A stretch of 64,000 nt of DNA from Eshraghiella sp964414835. Lineage in GTDB: Bacteria; Bacillota; Clostridia; Lachnospirales; Lachnospiraceae. A program made the position numbers and the translations under genes. The stretch covers positions 1 through 64,000 of the forward strand of contig CAYPWY010000003.1 of NCBI GenBank assembly GCA_964414835.1, written 5' to 3'. The notes below the pieces were generated by a model. That model did not search any database. It saw only the letters and a list, made by a program, of their open reading frames with translations, and was not told the origin of the DNA. Shown piece by piece: positions 54,490 through 63,164 of the stretch (position 1 is its first letter; each line of letters starts with the position of its first letter).

Positions 54490-54511
54490 CCCCCGCAGTA
54501 GACTGCGGGGG
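54490..54511 (-). terminator. Terminator of pheS-pheT-queA-pilZ
   Basis: CCCCCGCAGT and ACTGCGGGGG form a 10-bp perfect stem with a minimal loop, followed by TTTT on the minus strand, 22 bp after the PilZ gene. Confidence 0.85.
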
Positions 54512-54532
54512 ACCAAACATCACAATCAGTTA

Positions 54533-54901
54533 TTACTCATTAACTATATCGTATACATCAATCTTAAACTGTTCTGCCGGTGGGAGACCAATGAATTTGC
54601 AGCCGTAAGTAATAGGTTCGCCTACATTTTCATTCTCCATTCTTACAATTTCCACAACCGCATTGAAGTTTTCCTTAGTCCACAAAATAACGTTTGCATC
54701 ATAATAGGAATTAATCGGAAGCTGTTCAATAGTCTTAAAAGCCATACCGCCTTTTGAAATATTGATTATCTCCACCTCAAATTCATCTTCATTGGCAGCT
54801 ATAACATACTTGTTGTTTCTGATTGATTTCAGCTTGATAGTTGCATTGATGGACATCCTTTTAGCCCATCTTTTTTCCTTTGTAACGGAATTACCCTCCA
54901 T
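54533..54901 (-). CDS. PilZ domain protein, probable cyclic-di-GMP receptor
   Basis: A 122-residue single-domain protein. Both nucleotide-binding motifs are present: RWAKR (RxxxR, 11-15) and NISKGG (NxSxxG, 47-52). This implies binding of cyclic-di-GMP in the cytoplasm. The ATG at 54901 has GGAGG seven bases upstream. It follows queA by 16 bp and ends at a strong terminator, so it shares the phenylalanine-regulated transcript with no obvious functional link. Confidence 0.85.
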   Translation of the reverse strand: MEGNSVTKEKRWAKRMSINATIKLKSIRNNKYVIAANEDEFEVEIINISKGGMAFKTIEQLPINSYYDANVILWTKENFNAVVEIVRMENENVGEPITYGCKFIGLPPAEQFKIDVYDIVNE

Positions 54902-54917
54902 ATAACACCTCCATATA

Positions 54918-55943
54918 TCATTTAATAAACATAGCATCACCAAAACTGAAAAATCTGTATCGTTCTCTTACAGCTTCTTCATATGCAGCCATGATATTAT
55001 CCTTCCCTGCAAGCGCCGATACCAACATAAGAAGCGTGCTCTCCGGCAGATGAAAGTTGGTTATAAGACAATCTATTGCCTTAAATTTATATCCGGGATA
55101 TATAAAAATTTCCGTATCACCGCTTGATGCCGGTATATATCCATCCTGATGCGCAGCAGATTCCAAGGTTCTGCAGCTTGTAGTTCCCACCGATATTATC
55201 CTTCCGCCTCCGTCTCTTGCATTATTAATTATATCAGCTTGTGACTGCTCAATGCAATAGTATTCCGAATGCATATGGTGTTCCAGAATATTGCTGACCT
55301 TTACTGGTCTGAAGGTTCCAAGCCCCACATGAAGAGTGACGCTTGCAATATACACACCCTTGTCACGTATAGACTGAAGAAGCTCCTGAGTAAAATGCAG
55401 TCCCGCCGTAGGCGCTGCTGCGGAGCCCTCATTCTTAGCGTAAACGGTCTGGTACCTGTTTTTGTCTTTCAATTCGTGTGTGATATAAGGCGGAAGCGGC
55501 ATCTGTCCAAGCCTGTCCAATATCTCCTCAAAAATACCTTCATACTTAAACTGTATAAGCCTGTTGCCGTCATCAACCACATCGACAATCTCACCTGTCA
55601 GTATTCCGTCCCCAAACTCCACAACAGTTCCTGCACGGCATTTTCTGCCGGGGCGCACAAGACATTCCCACATGTCATTTTCTTTTCTTTTAAGCAAAAG
55701 AATCTCTATGGCAGCTCCCGTACCCTGACGCACTCCGTAAAGTCTGGCCGGAATGACTTTGGTATCATTTATTACAAGGCAATCGCCCGGATTAAGATAA
55801 TCCAGTATATCCGTAAAAATCCTATGTTCCACTTTGCCGCTGTTTTTATCCAATACCATCAGTCTTGATGAGGAACGGTTTTCAAGTGGGTCCTGAGCAA
55901 TCAACTCCTGCGGAAGACAATAGTCAAATTCCTTCAGTTCCAT
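54918..55943 (-). CDS. queA: S-adenosylmethionine:tRNA ribosyltransferase-isomerase
   Basis: Makes epoxyqueuosine on tRNA from the preQ1 base that Tgt inserts. The protein has 341 residues from ATG 55943 (AGGAG upstream), begins MELKEFDYCLPQELIAQ, and has the family marks RSSSRLMVL, GLHFTQELL and TNFHLPESTLLMLVSA. tgt lies 23 kb away. It follows pheT by 45 bp. Confidence 0.95.
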   Translation of the reverse strand: MELKEFDYCLPQELIAQDPLENRSSSRLMVLDKNSGKVEHRIFTDILDYLNPGDCLVINDTKVIPARLYGVRQGTGAAIEILLLKRKENDMWECLVRPGRKCRAGTVVEFGDGILTGEIVDVVDDGNRLIQFKYEGIFEEILDRLGQMPLPPYITHELKDKNRYQTVYAKNEGSAAAPTAGLHFTQELLQSIRDKGVYIASVTLHVGLGTFRPVKVSNILEHHMHSEYYCIEQSQADIINNARDGGGRIISVGTTSCRTLESAAHQDGYIPASSGDTEIFIYPGYKFKAIDCLITNFHLPESTLLMLVSALAGKDNIMAAYEEAVRERYRFFSFGDAMFIK

Positions 55944-55988
55944 AATTTCTCCTAAATCATATCTAAAATCTTCTGACAAAGTACAGGA

Positions 55989-58406
55989 TTATTGTCTTAA
56001 AACTGCACCCAGATTGGTAAGCTCAGAGAGAATTTTATCCATAACCTCGTTAATCTCAGTATCTGAAAGAGTTCTGTCATTTGCACGGAACACAAGGCTG
56101 AATGCAACTGATTTTTTACCGTCTCCAACCTGTGCACCTTCATATATATCAAAAAGACTGCAGCTTTCAAGAAGTTTGCCGCCACGCTTGACTATGGCAG
56201 CTTCCATGGTTCCCACCATCACAGACTTATCAACCACAAGGCTTATATCTCTTGTTGACGCAGGGAATTTGGCAATTCCTTCATACTTTTTATCGAATGC
56301 GGCTTTCTCAACGATATAAGGCATGTCAATATCTGCATAATAAACTCTGTCTCCGATACCGTAATTATCCGCAACCGAAGGATGCACTTCGCCTAAGAAG
56401 CCTACTATCTGTCCATCATATATAATATCCGCCTGTCTTCCCGGATGAAGGAAAGGCTTTTTATTATCAGGATTATAGGTAATTCTTCCGTCAAGGCCAA
56501 CCTGCTCAAAAAACTCCTCAACAACTCCTTTCATGGTGAAGAAATCTCCGTCTCCGAACATTCCCAGAGTAAACTGTGTTCTTTCATCAGGAAGCTCTGT
56601 AAGCGGAAGCGACTTAGGAATATATATATTTCCTATTTCATATAATCTGACATTTCTATTTTTACGGTTATAATTGGTTGCAAGTGAAGAAAGCATACCG
56701 TTTAATGCCTGTGTTTTCATTATGCTGAAATCCTGTCCCAGAGGATTCATGATAGTTATGGCTTTTCTAAGCTCTGAATCCTCTGGTATCAGAAGCTTAT
56801 CAAATGCCTTAGGGCTTTCAAATGAGTAGTTCATTGACTGTGAAAATCCGCAGAACTGTGCCACACGCCTTGCAATCTCCTCAACTCTAAGCTTAAATGA
56901 TAATTTGCCCGATGTGGACTCTCCTGACGGAAGCGTCATAGGTATCTTGTCATAACCGTAAAATCTTGCAACCTCCTCTGCCATATCACAGGTTCTCAAC
57001 AAATCCTGCCTGAAGGAAGGTATATGAATCTCATCAGCTTCCTTGTCATAATCAAGCTCCAGTCTCTCAAAATATGACAGCATATCCTGACGTGACACAT
57101 CAGTTCCCAGAAGCTTATTGTATTTATCCGGCTCAAAAGGAAGTGTTTTAAGGGCAGGCTTTTCAGGGAAAACATCCACCATTCCGCCTATTACCTCTCC
57201 CGCTCCCAGCTCTTCAATAAGCTGGCATGCTCTGTTAATGGCTGCCTCTGCATTGTAAGGGTCAAGTCCTTTTTCAAATTTTCCTGACGCATCTGTTCTG
57301 AGTCCGACCTTCTTGGCGGAAAGTCTTATATTGGTTCCGTCAAAGCATGCAGCCTCAAAAAGCATAGTCTTAACATTGTCGGTAATTTTGGAGTTTTCAC
57401 CGCCCATAATTCCTGCAAGTCCCACTGCTTTTTCCCCATCGCATATCATAAGCATTGACGAATCAAGTGTTCTGTCCTGTCCGTCAAGTGTGCGGAATAC
57501 TTCCCCATCAGCCGCTCTCCTGACAACAATCTTATGACCTGCAATAGTTTCGTAATCGTAAGCATGCATAGGCTGTCCGTATTCTTCCATAACATAGTTG
57601 GTTATATCCACAATATTGTTAATAGGTCTTATTCCGCTTGCGGCAAGACGTCTCTGCATCCATTCCGGTGAAGGTGCAAGCTTAATATTTTTTACCATTC
57701 TTGCACAATAACGGCGGCAAAGCCCGGTGTCCTGCACTTCAACAGTAACCATATCGTTGACGTTTTCACTGTTGCCTGTCTTATTAACCACCGGAGGCAC
57801 AAAATCCTTTCTGAATGTAGCAGCCGCTTCCCTTGCAATACCCAGAACACTGTAACAGTCAACTCTGTTAGATGTAATTTCATATTCAAAAACAACATCA
57901 TGAAGACCAAGTACCTCTACTGCATCTGCTCCTACAACCGCATCTGCTCCCATATCATAAAGCCCGTCATCGGCAGCGCCCGGATAGTAATACTTTGAAG
58001 AACCAAGCTCCTCAATTGAGCACATCATACCATAGGACTCAACCCCTCTTAATTTGCCTTTTTTAATCTTAATACCGCCCGGTGTCCTGCTTCCGTCATG
58101 TCCGCCTGCAACTCTTCCGCCGTCAAGACATACCGGTGTCTTCATTCCCTCATATACATTAGGCGCACCTGTAACTATCTGAATAGTTTCACTTCCCACA
58201 TCTACCTGACAAATAACAAGCTTGTCTGCATCAGGATGCTTCTCAATCTTTTTAACCTGTCCCACAACTATTTTGTCAAGGTCTTCATCAAGACACTCAA
58301 ATCCCTCAACTTTGGTTCCGGTAAGTGTCATTGCATCTGTATATTCCTGTGCCGTACAGTCAAGCTCCGGCACATATGCTTTAATCCATGATAATGCTGT
58401 ATTCAT
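55989..58406 (-). CDS. pheT: Phenylalanyl-tRNA synthetase, beta subunit
   Basis: The 805-residue partner of PheS for charging tRNA-Phe. Domains visible in order: N-terminal tRNA-binding (VGQVKKIEKHPDADKLVICQVDVG, about 47-70), B3/B4 editing, B5, catalytic-like domain (HPGRQADI, GFLGEVHP) and C-terminal FDX-ACB (KFPASTRDISLVVDKSV onward). Length is typical. It starts 24 bp after pheS. Confidence 0.97.
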   Translation of the reverse strand: MNTALSWIKAYVPELDCTAQEYTDAMTLTGTKVEGFECLDEDLDKIVVGQVKKIEKHPDADKLVICQVDVGSETIQIVTGAPNVYEGMKTPVCLDGGRVAGGHDGSRTPGGIKIKKGKLRGVESYGMMCSIEELGSSKYYYPGAADDGLYDMGADAVVGADAVEVLGLHDVVFEYEITSNRVDCYSVLGIAREAAATFRKDFVPPVVNKTGNSENVNDMVTVEVQDTGLCRRYCARMVKNIKLAPSPEWMQRRLAASGIRPINNIVDITNYVMEEYGQPMHAYDYETIAGHKIVVRRAADGEVFRTLDGQDRTLDSSMLMICDGEKAVGLAGIMGGENSKITDNVKTMLFEAACFDGTNIRLSAKKVGLRTDASGKFEKGLDPYNAEAAINRACQLIEELGAGEVIGGMVDVFPEKPALKTLPFEPDKYNKLLGTDVSRQDMLSYFERLELDYDKEADEIHIPSFRQDLLRTCDMAEEVARFYGYDKIPMTLPSGESTSGKLSFKLRVEEIARRVAQFCGFSQSMNYSFESPKAFDKLLIPEDSELRKAITIMNPLGQDFSIMKTQALNGMLSSLATNYNRKNRNVRLYEIGNIYIPKSLPLTELPDERTQFTLGMFGDGDFFTMKGVVEEFFEQVGLDGRITYNPDNKKPFLHPGRQADIIYDGQIVGFLGEVHPSVADNYGIGDRVYYADIDMPYIVEKAAFDKKYEGIAKFPASTRDISLVVDKSVMVGTMEAAIVKRGGKLLESCSLFDIYEGAQVGDGKKSVAFSLVFRANDRTLSDTEINEVMDKILSELTNLGAVLRQ

Positions 58407-58430
58407 ATCAATTTTCCTTTCATTAAATAA

Positions 58431-59450
58431 TTAAAACTGATTGAGAAATCTTACGTCATTCTCATACAGAAGTCTCATATCGTCAATCTCATATTTTAAC
58501 AGTGCAATTCGCTCAAGTCCCATACCAAAAGCAAAGCCTGTATATTCATCAGGATTGATTCCGCTCATTTCAAGCACATTGGGATGAACCATACCGCATC
58601 CGAGAATCTCTATCCAGCCTGAATCCTTGCAAAAACGGCATCCCTTACCGCCGCATTTAAAGCAGGACACATCCATCTCTGCCGACGGCTCCGTAAACGG
58701 AAAGTGATGAGGCCTGAATTTTACCTTGGTCTGCTCTCCGAAAAGCTCCTTGGCAAAAACAGCAAGGGTACCCTTAAGGTCTGCAAAAGTAATGTTTTTA
58801 TCTATAACAAGCCCCTCTACCTGATGGAAAGACGGTGAATGTGTGGCATCGACCTCATCAGAACGGAAAACCCTTCCGGGAGCAATCATTCTGATAGGAA
58901 TTTTGCCTTTTTCCATCTCATGCACCTGTGTTGATGACGTCTGGGTTCTGAGAACTATATCGCTGTTGATATAGAAAGTATCCTGCTCATCCTTAGCCGG
59001 ATGATTGGCAGGAATATTAAGTGCCTCAAAATTATAATAATCATACTCTACCTCAGGACCTTCCACCACTTCATATCCCATGCCTACAAATATTCTTTCG
59101 ACCTCTTCAAGTGCAACGGTATTAGGATGTGAATGTCCAACAGCGTTTCTGTGGGCAGGAAGTGTAACGTCAATAACCTCCGCCCTGAGCTTGGCATCTC
59201 TTGCCGCCTCGGCGAGCTTTATTTTGATTTCTTCCAGTTTTTCCTCAATAGCCGTCCTTGTCTCGTTGACCATAGCTCCAACCTTTGGTCTTTCCTCGGA
59301 AGCTACGTCCTTCATTCCCTTCAGAACCTCCGTAAGCTCTCCCTTCTTGCCAAGGTAAGCCACACGAATCTCATTGAGTCTGTCAAGGTTATCGGAAGCC
59401 ATAATCATTTCTATTGCTTTTTCCCTGATTGCCTGTAATTTCTCTTTCAT
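58431..59450 (-). CDS. pheS: Phenylalanyl-tRNA synthetase, alpha subunit
   Basis: Catalytic class II subunit, 339 residues from ATG 59450 with AAAGGA upstream. It has an N-terminal coiled coil, motif 2 (IRMIAPGRVFRSDEVDATHSP region), FTEPSAEMDV and motif 3 (GFAFGMGLERIALLKY). Expression is under the T-box leader just upstream. Confidence 0.97.
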   Translation of the reverse strand: MKEKLQAIREKAIEMIMASDNLDRLNEIRVAYLGKKGELTEVLKGMKDVASEERPKVGAMVNETRTAIEEKLEEIKIKLAEAARDAKLRAEVIDVTLPAHRNAVGHSHPNTVALEEVERIFVGMGYEVVEGPEVEYDYYNFEALNIPANHPAKDEQDTFYINSDIVLRTQTSSTQVHEMEKGKIPIRMIAPGRVFRSDEVDATHSPSFHQVEGLVIDKNITFADLKGTLAVFAKELFGEQTKVKFRPHHFPFTEPSAEMDVSCFKCGGKGCRFCKDSGWIEILGCGMVHPNVLEMSGINPDEYTGFAFGMGLERIALLKYEIDDMRLLYENDVRFLNQF

Positions 59451-59523
59451 TTCATTATCCTTTCCCAATTAAAAGATATTCTTCTTCCGGTGGTGCCATT
59501 TCGGCTCGCTGCCTGCGTAAATC

Positions 59524-59760
59524 AAAAAACCCCGCCCCCAAAAGGGACGAGGATATTCGCGGTACCACCCTAATTCCGGTTAAAAACCGGCACTCTTATG
59601 CGTAACGTGCACAAACGTCATCTCCTACTTCCGTTTCAAAGATGCGGCTCCGGCATGAATTTCACTATGTGGCTGAACTTAAGAGGACTTGCAGCCGGTG
59701 GTCCCCTCTCTCTGTAAGAAATCCATATAGCTACTGTGTGCTTTCACAGCTTTTAAATAT
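59524..59760 (-). promoter_or_regulatory. T-box riboswitch of pheS-pheT
   Basis: In the minus-strand transcript the T-box core AGGGTGGTACCGCG lies at 59571-59558; its TGGT can pair with the ACCA end of uncharged tRNA, fitting the A discriminator of tRNA-Phe. Two UUC triplets (59659-59657 and 59677-59675) are candidate specifier codons for phenylalanine. The core is followed by a terminator (59552-59524: CCTCGTCCC against GGGGCGGGG, then six T) that the antiterminator would disrupt. Low phenylalanine thus raises transcription of pheS, pheT, queA and pilZ. Confidence 0.92.
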
Positions 59761-59766
59761 ATTAAC

Positions 59767-59794
59767 ATAATACCACATTAATTTTTAATGTCAA
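59767..59794 (-). promoter_or_regulatory. Promoter of the pheST T-box transcript
   Basis: TTGACA (59789-59794), 16-bp spacer, TATTAT (59767-59772), minus strand, placing the start near 59760. Confidence 0.7.
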
Positions 59795-59811
59795 CCAAAA
59801 AATCCTCATAA

Positions 59812-59841
59812 TAGACAGGGCTTGCGCCTAAAATATATTAT
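59812..59841 (+). promoter_or_regulatory. Possible promoter of dacF
   Basis: TAGACA (59812-59817), 18-bp spacer, TATTAT (59836-59841), ahead of the ATG at 59866. Back to back with the pheST promoter. Confidence 0.4.
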
Positions 59842-59865
59842 AACTGTTTTAAAGGTATTATCTCA

Positions 59866-61023
59866 ATGAAAAAATTTCTTTCTATTGTTATGTCGGTAAT
59901 CACCATGGTGTTAGTCATAGCCCGCCCTGTTTTTGCCGATGAACCGGACCTTGCAGCCCAATCCGCCATTCTGATGGAAGCCTCCACAGGTCAGATAATA
60001 TATGAAAAAAATGCTGATGAGAGCTTACATCCCGCAAGTATAACAAAAATAATGACTCTGATACTGATTTTTGATGCAATAGAGAGCGGAAGCATCGGAC
60101 TTGATGACGTTGTAACTGTATCAGAGCATGCCGCCTCCATGGGCGGCAGTCAGGTTTTCCTTGAGGCAGGCGAAACGCAGACCGTAGAAACCCTTATAAA
60201 ATGTATCGCAATCGCCAGTGCCAATGATGCCTGTGTTGCAATGGCCGAATACATATCAAGCTCAGAATCCGCCTTTGTGGATAAGATGAATGAACGAGCT
60301 GCCGGTCTTGGTATGAACAATACCAATTTTGTCAACTGCTGCGGTCTTGATGCCGATGGTCATATGACCACTGCAAGGGATGTGGCAATTATGTCAAGGG
60401 AGCTTATTACACGTTACCCGCAAATCCACACATACTCAACCATATGGATGGACACTATAACCCATGTTACACGGCGAGGTGAATCAGAATTTACTTTGAG
60501 CAACACTAATAAGCTGCTTAAGCAGTATGAATGGGCCACCGGTCTGAAAACAGGTTCTACAAGCCTTGCCAAGTTCTGTCTGTCAGCTACGGCCGAGCGC
60601 AACGGCATAGAGCTTATTTCAGTGGTTATGGCTTCACCTGACGGAAAAACCCGCGTATCTGATTCCATAACTCTTCTAAACTACGGATACGGCATATGCA
60701 CATTGTATAAGGACGAGGATATGCCTGAACTTGAACCGGCTTCAATTAAAAACGGCATAAAAGACACTGTGGACAATTATTATGAAAAGGATTTTTCGTA
60801 TCTCTTTATGGAAAGTCATGATGCTTCGCTTATAACAAAAGAAGTTGAATATCTGGATAATCTGACTGCTCCCATAGAAAAGGATGAGGTAATCGGTCAG
60901 ATTGTTTACAAATATAACGGCGTAACTCTTGGAACTGTGGATATTCTTGCCTCGGAAAGCGTCAAGGAAGCCAAATACGGTGATTACATAGGTATGCTTT
61001 TTAAAGTGCTTATGGGTAATTAA
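59866..61023 (+). CDS. dacF: D-alanyl-D-alanine carboxypeptidase, DacF/PBP5 type
   Basis: Trims the terminal D-Ala from peptidoglycan pentapeptides outside the membrane. The 385-residue protein has a signal peptide (about 1-24, ending VFADEP), the SxxK motif Ser58-Lys61 (PASITKIM), SxN at Ser118-Asn120 (ASAND) and KTG in GLKTGSTSLA. A C-terminal beta domain follows; the last segment is amphipathic, the usual membrane-association helix. It is monocistronic. Confidence 0.94.
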   Translation: MKKFLSIVMSVITMVLVIARPVFADEPDLAAQSAILMEASTGQIIYEKNADESLHPASITKIMTLILIFDAIESGSIGLDDVVTVSEHAASMGGSQVFLEAGETQTVETLIKCIAIASANDACVAMAEYISSSESAFVDKMNERAAGLGMNNTNFVNCCGLDADGHMTTARDVAIMSRELITRYPQIHTYSTIWMDTITHVTRRGESEFTLSNTNKLLKQYEWATGLKTGSTSLAKFCLSATAERNGIELISVVMASPDGKTRVSDSITLLNYGYGICTLYKDEDMPELEPASIKNGIKDTVDNYYEKDFSYLFMESHDASLITKEVEYLDNLTAPIEKDEVIGQIVYKYNGVTLGTVDILASESVKEAKYGDYIGMLFKVLMGN

Positions 61024-61081
61024 TTAACATTACTGTCAAATTGATATAAAAATATTGTCCCTGCGCCGCAAGCATATGACA

Positions 61082-61115
61082 AGGGCTGAAGTCTCATATA
61101 AGATTCTTCAGCCCT
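61082..61115. terminator. Hairpin after dacF
   Basis: AGGGCTGAAG and CTTCAGCCCT (10-bp stem, 14-base loop), 60 bp after dacF and 70 bp after the end of the converging small gene. T-runs are weak on both strands. Confidence 0.6.
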
Positions 61116-61184
61116 GTCATTATCCTATTATCATCTCACATATATAAATATCATTTCAGATATATAATTCGCAGTACCGTTGAA

Positions 61185-61448
61185 TTACCCGACGCGGTCA
61201 ATGATGAACATGGCAATCATAATAATAAGTGTCGTTCCGCCCATTCCATGTCCGAGCATTCCCGGATTGAACATCTCCGTAACAACGCCCCCGTTTTTCT
61301 CCTGCTTCTTCATGTCAAACTGTCCTATTAATAATGCTGCAAGCAATATAACGAATGTAACAATTCCTAAGACGATATTGTGTTTAACATAATAAAAACA
61401 AGTTGTCACAATTCCTGCAACAGCCAAAAGCAATGATAAAATTCCCAT
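61185..61448 (-). CDS. Small membrane protein, function unknown
   Basis: An 87-residue protein with three predicted helices: about 2-20, 25-42 and 70-85, and a short charged loop (DMKKQEKNGG). A GGAGGT site precedes the ATG. The Gly/Met-rich segment GMLGHGMGGTT before the last helix is notable. Family not recognised; it stands alone between a hairpin and the ThuA gene. Confidence 0.65.
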   Translation of the reverse strand: MGILSLLLAVAGIVTTCFYYVKHNIVLGIVTFVILLAALLIGQFDMKKQEKNGGVVTEMFNPGMLGHGMGGTTLIIMIAMFIIDRVG

Positions 61449-61593
61449 ATAATAACCTCCGTTTATGTAAGCTGTATATTATAAATTAAATTATAGCAGT
61501 ATGCAGACATTTTATCAATACTCTCCATAAATAACCAGATTAATTTGGATTTTTATGTTTTTCGTTCTGCAAATTGATAAAAGCTGAAGCTTT

Positions 61594-62301
61594 TTACCAA
61601 AGCTCCTCCTGCGGCTCATAATCCTCAGTCCGCCTGTTAACCGGTTTTACAAACCGCACCGCATTGGTGATTATCCGCTGGATATTCTTGTCATAATATA
61701 CCGGATATTCCTCATGTCCCGGCTGAAAGTAAAATATTTTACCGCTGCCTCTCGTAAAAGTACATCCGCTTCTGAATACATTGCCGCTTGCAAACCATCC
61801 GGTATAAACAACATCATCAGGCTTGGGTATGTCAAAATATTCTCCGTACATTTCCTCCTTGGGAAGAACTATTTCCTGCGGCACTCCTTCTGCTATGGGA
61901 TGAGACGGCGCTGTACATATGAGTTTTTCGCTGTCTCCGTGATGCCACTTAAGACTCATGGTGGTTCCCATAAGCAGCTTCATTGGTTTGGAAAAATGTG
62001 CGGAATGAAGACCGATAAAGCCCATTCCCCTAAGCACACAGTTTCTTATGCGTTGTGCAGTTTCATCAGGAATCTCATCATGCTTTGCATGGCCCCACCA
62101 GATAAGCACATCCGTATCATCAAGGACTGACTCCGGCAGACCGCACTCAGGCATATCAAGCGTTGCACATCTTACGGACATGTCTTCATTAGCTTTAAGA
62201 AACCCGGCAATACAGCCATGTATTCCGTCAGGATATATTTTTCCTATTGCCTCATATTCTCTTTCATGAAAATATTCATTCCACACTGTTACTTTAATCA
62301 T
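61594..62301 (-). CDS. ThuA-like domain protein
   Basis: A 235-residue protein of the glutamine-amidotransferase-like ThuA fold, with VTVWNEYFHE at the start, DVLIWWGHAKHDEI near 85-98, GMGFIGLHSAHFSKPMKLLMG near 112-132 and a late FQPGHEEYP. Family members take part in sugar or trehalose use, often with sugar dehydrogenases or isomerases; the reaction is not well defined. It overlaps the isomerase-like gene upstream by eight bases. Confidence 0.85.
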   Translation of the reverse strand: MIKVTVWNEYFHEREYEAIGKIYPDGIHGCIAGFLKANEDMSVRCATLDMPECGLPESVLDDTDVLIWWGHAKHDEIPDETAQRIRNCVLRGMGFIGLHSAHFSKPMKLLMGTTMSLKWHHGDSEKLICTAPSHPIAEGVPQEIVLPKEEMYGEYFDIPKPDDVVYTGWFASGNVFRSGCTFTRGSGKIFYFQPGHEEYPVYYDKNIQRIITNAVRFVKPVNRRTEDYEPQEELW

Positions 62302-63145
62302 TAACTATTCTCCTGATATAATCTGCCGATTTAAGTATCGACTGAAGCTGATTGTGCGCTCCAAAATGCTCTATCGCATATACTCCGTCATATCCTTTTG
62401 CCTTAAGCTTATTGATGACCTGCGCTATGGGTATATGACCGTCTCCTACTGCGCAGGAATACATTTGAACTCCGTCCATGGCAACAGCTATATCGCCTGC
62501 ATACTTTGTATCATCAATGTCACTTTTATTGTCAGTCCGGTACATCCGGTCTTTAAGATGAACATGAACTATTCTATCCTTAAGGGCATCATATGCTTCC
62601 AGAACATCTTCACATGAATATCTGAAATTGCCTGTATCAAATGCAATTCCCAATTCCGGTACAGATTGTGAAATTTTTAACAATCCCTCAATGTTACGGC
62701 ATGGCGAATATTCGTTGTCAAAATCTTCCATGACAGTCTGTATGCCATTGGCTTTTGCATACTTAGCCGTCCGGCTTACACACTCCGATACTTTATTATA
62801 TACTTTATCATCAACCGTTCCGCCTTCCGTCACAAAACCGGGTACAATAAGTATTCTGGGAGAATGACATTCCACAGCCATATCCGCAAGCTGCTGTGCC
62901 TTTCGTATCTCCGCTGCCACATCATCCGTAACAACAAAGTCAAAAGTCTTATATATGCAGGAAATATTTATGCCGCTGTTTTCCAAAAGCGGCATAATCC
63001 TATCATACTCATTTTCAAGTCTCAATGAATCTATCTCCACCAGCCTTATTCCGGCAGAGGATACTATATCAAGCACTTCCGCCACAGGTCTTCCGCTTTG
63101 TTTTGCAGCTTCCTCTATATGTTCATAAAAAACTGACAGTTCCAT
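62294..63145 (-). CDS. Sugar phosphate isomerase/epimerase family protein (AP endonuclease 2 fold)
   Basis: A 283-residue TIM-barrel protein of the xylose-isomerase-like group. Metal-site residues typical of the fold are visible: Glu in MEDFDNEYSP, Asp/His in AFDTGNFRYS and VHVHLKDRMY, and the last Glu in YAIEHFGAHN. The exact sugar is unknown. Its tight overlap with the ThuA-like gene points to a shared pathway, perhaps for an inositol- or keto-sugar. Confidence 0.83.
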   Translation of the reverse strand: MELSVFYEHIEEAAKQSGRPVAEVLDIVSSAGIRLVEIDSLRLENEYDRIMPLLENSGINISCIYKTFDFVVTDDVAAEIRKAQQLADMAVECHSPRILIVPGFVTEGGTVDDKVYNKVSECVSRTAKYAKANGIQTVMEDFDNEYSPCRNIEGLLKISQSVPELGIAFDTGNFRYSCEDVLEAYDALKDRIVHVHLKDRMYRTDNKSDIDDTKYAGDIAVAMDGVQMYSCAVGDGHIPIAQVINKLKAKGYDGVYAIEHFGAHNQLQSILKSADYIRRIVND

Positions 63146-63164
63146 CTGTTTTCCTCTGATAACA

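Noticed and set aside
55269..55868. 199-residue plus-strand reading frame
   Set aside because: Shadow of queA, which has full family motifs.
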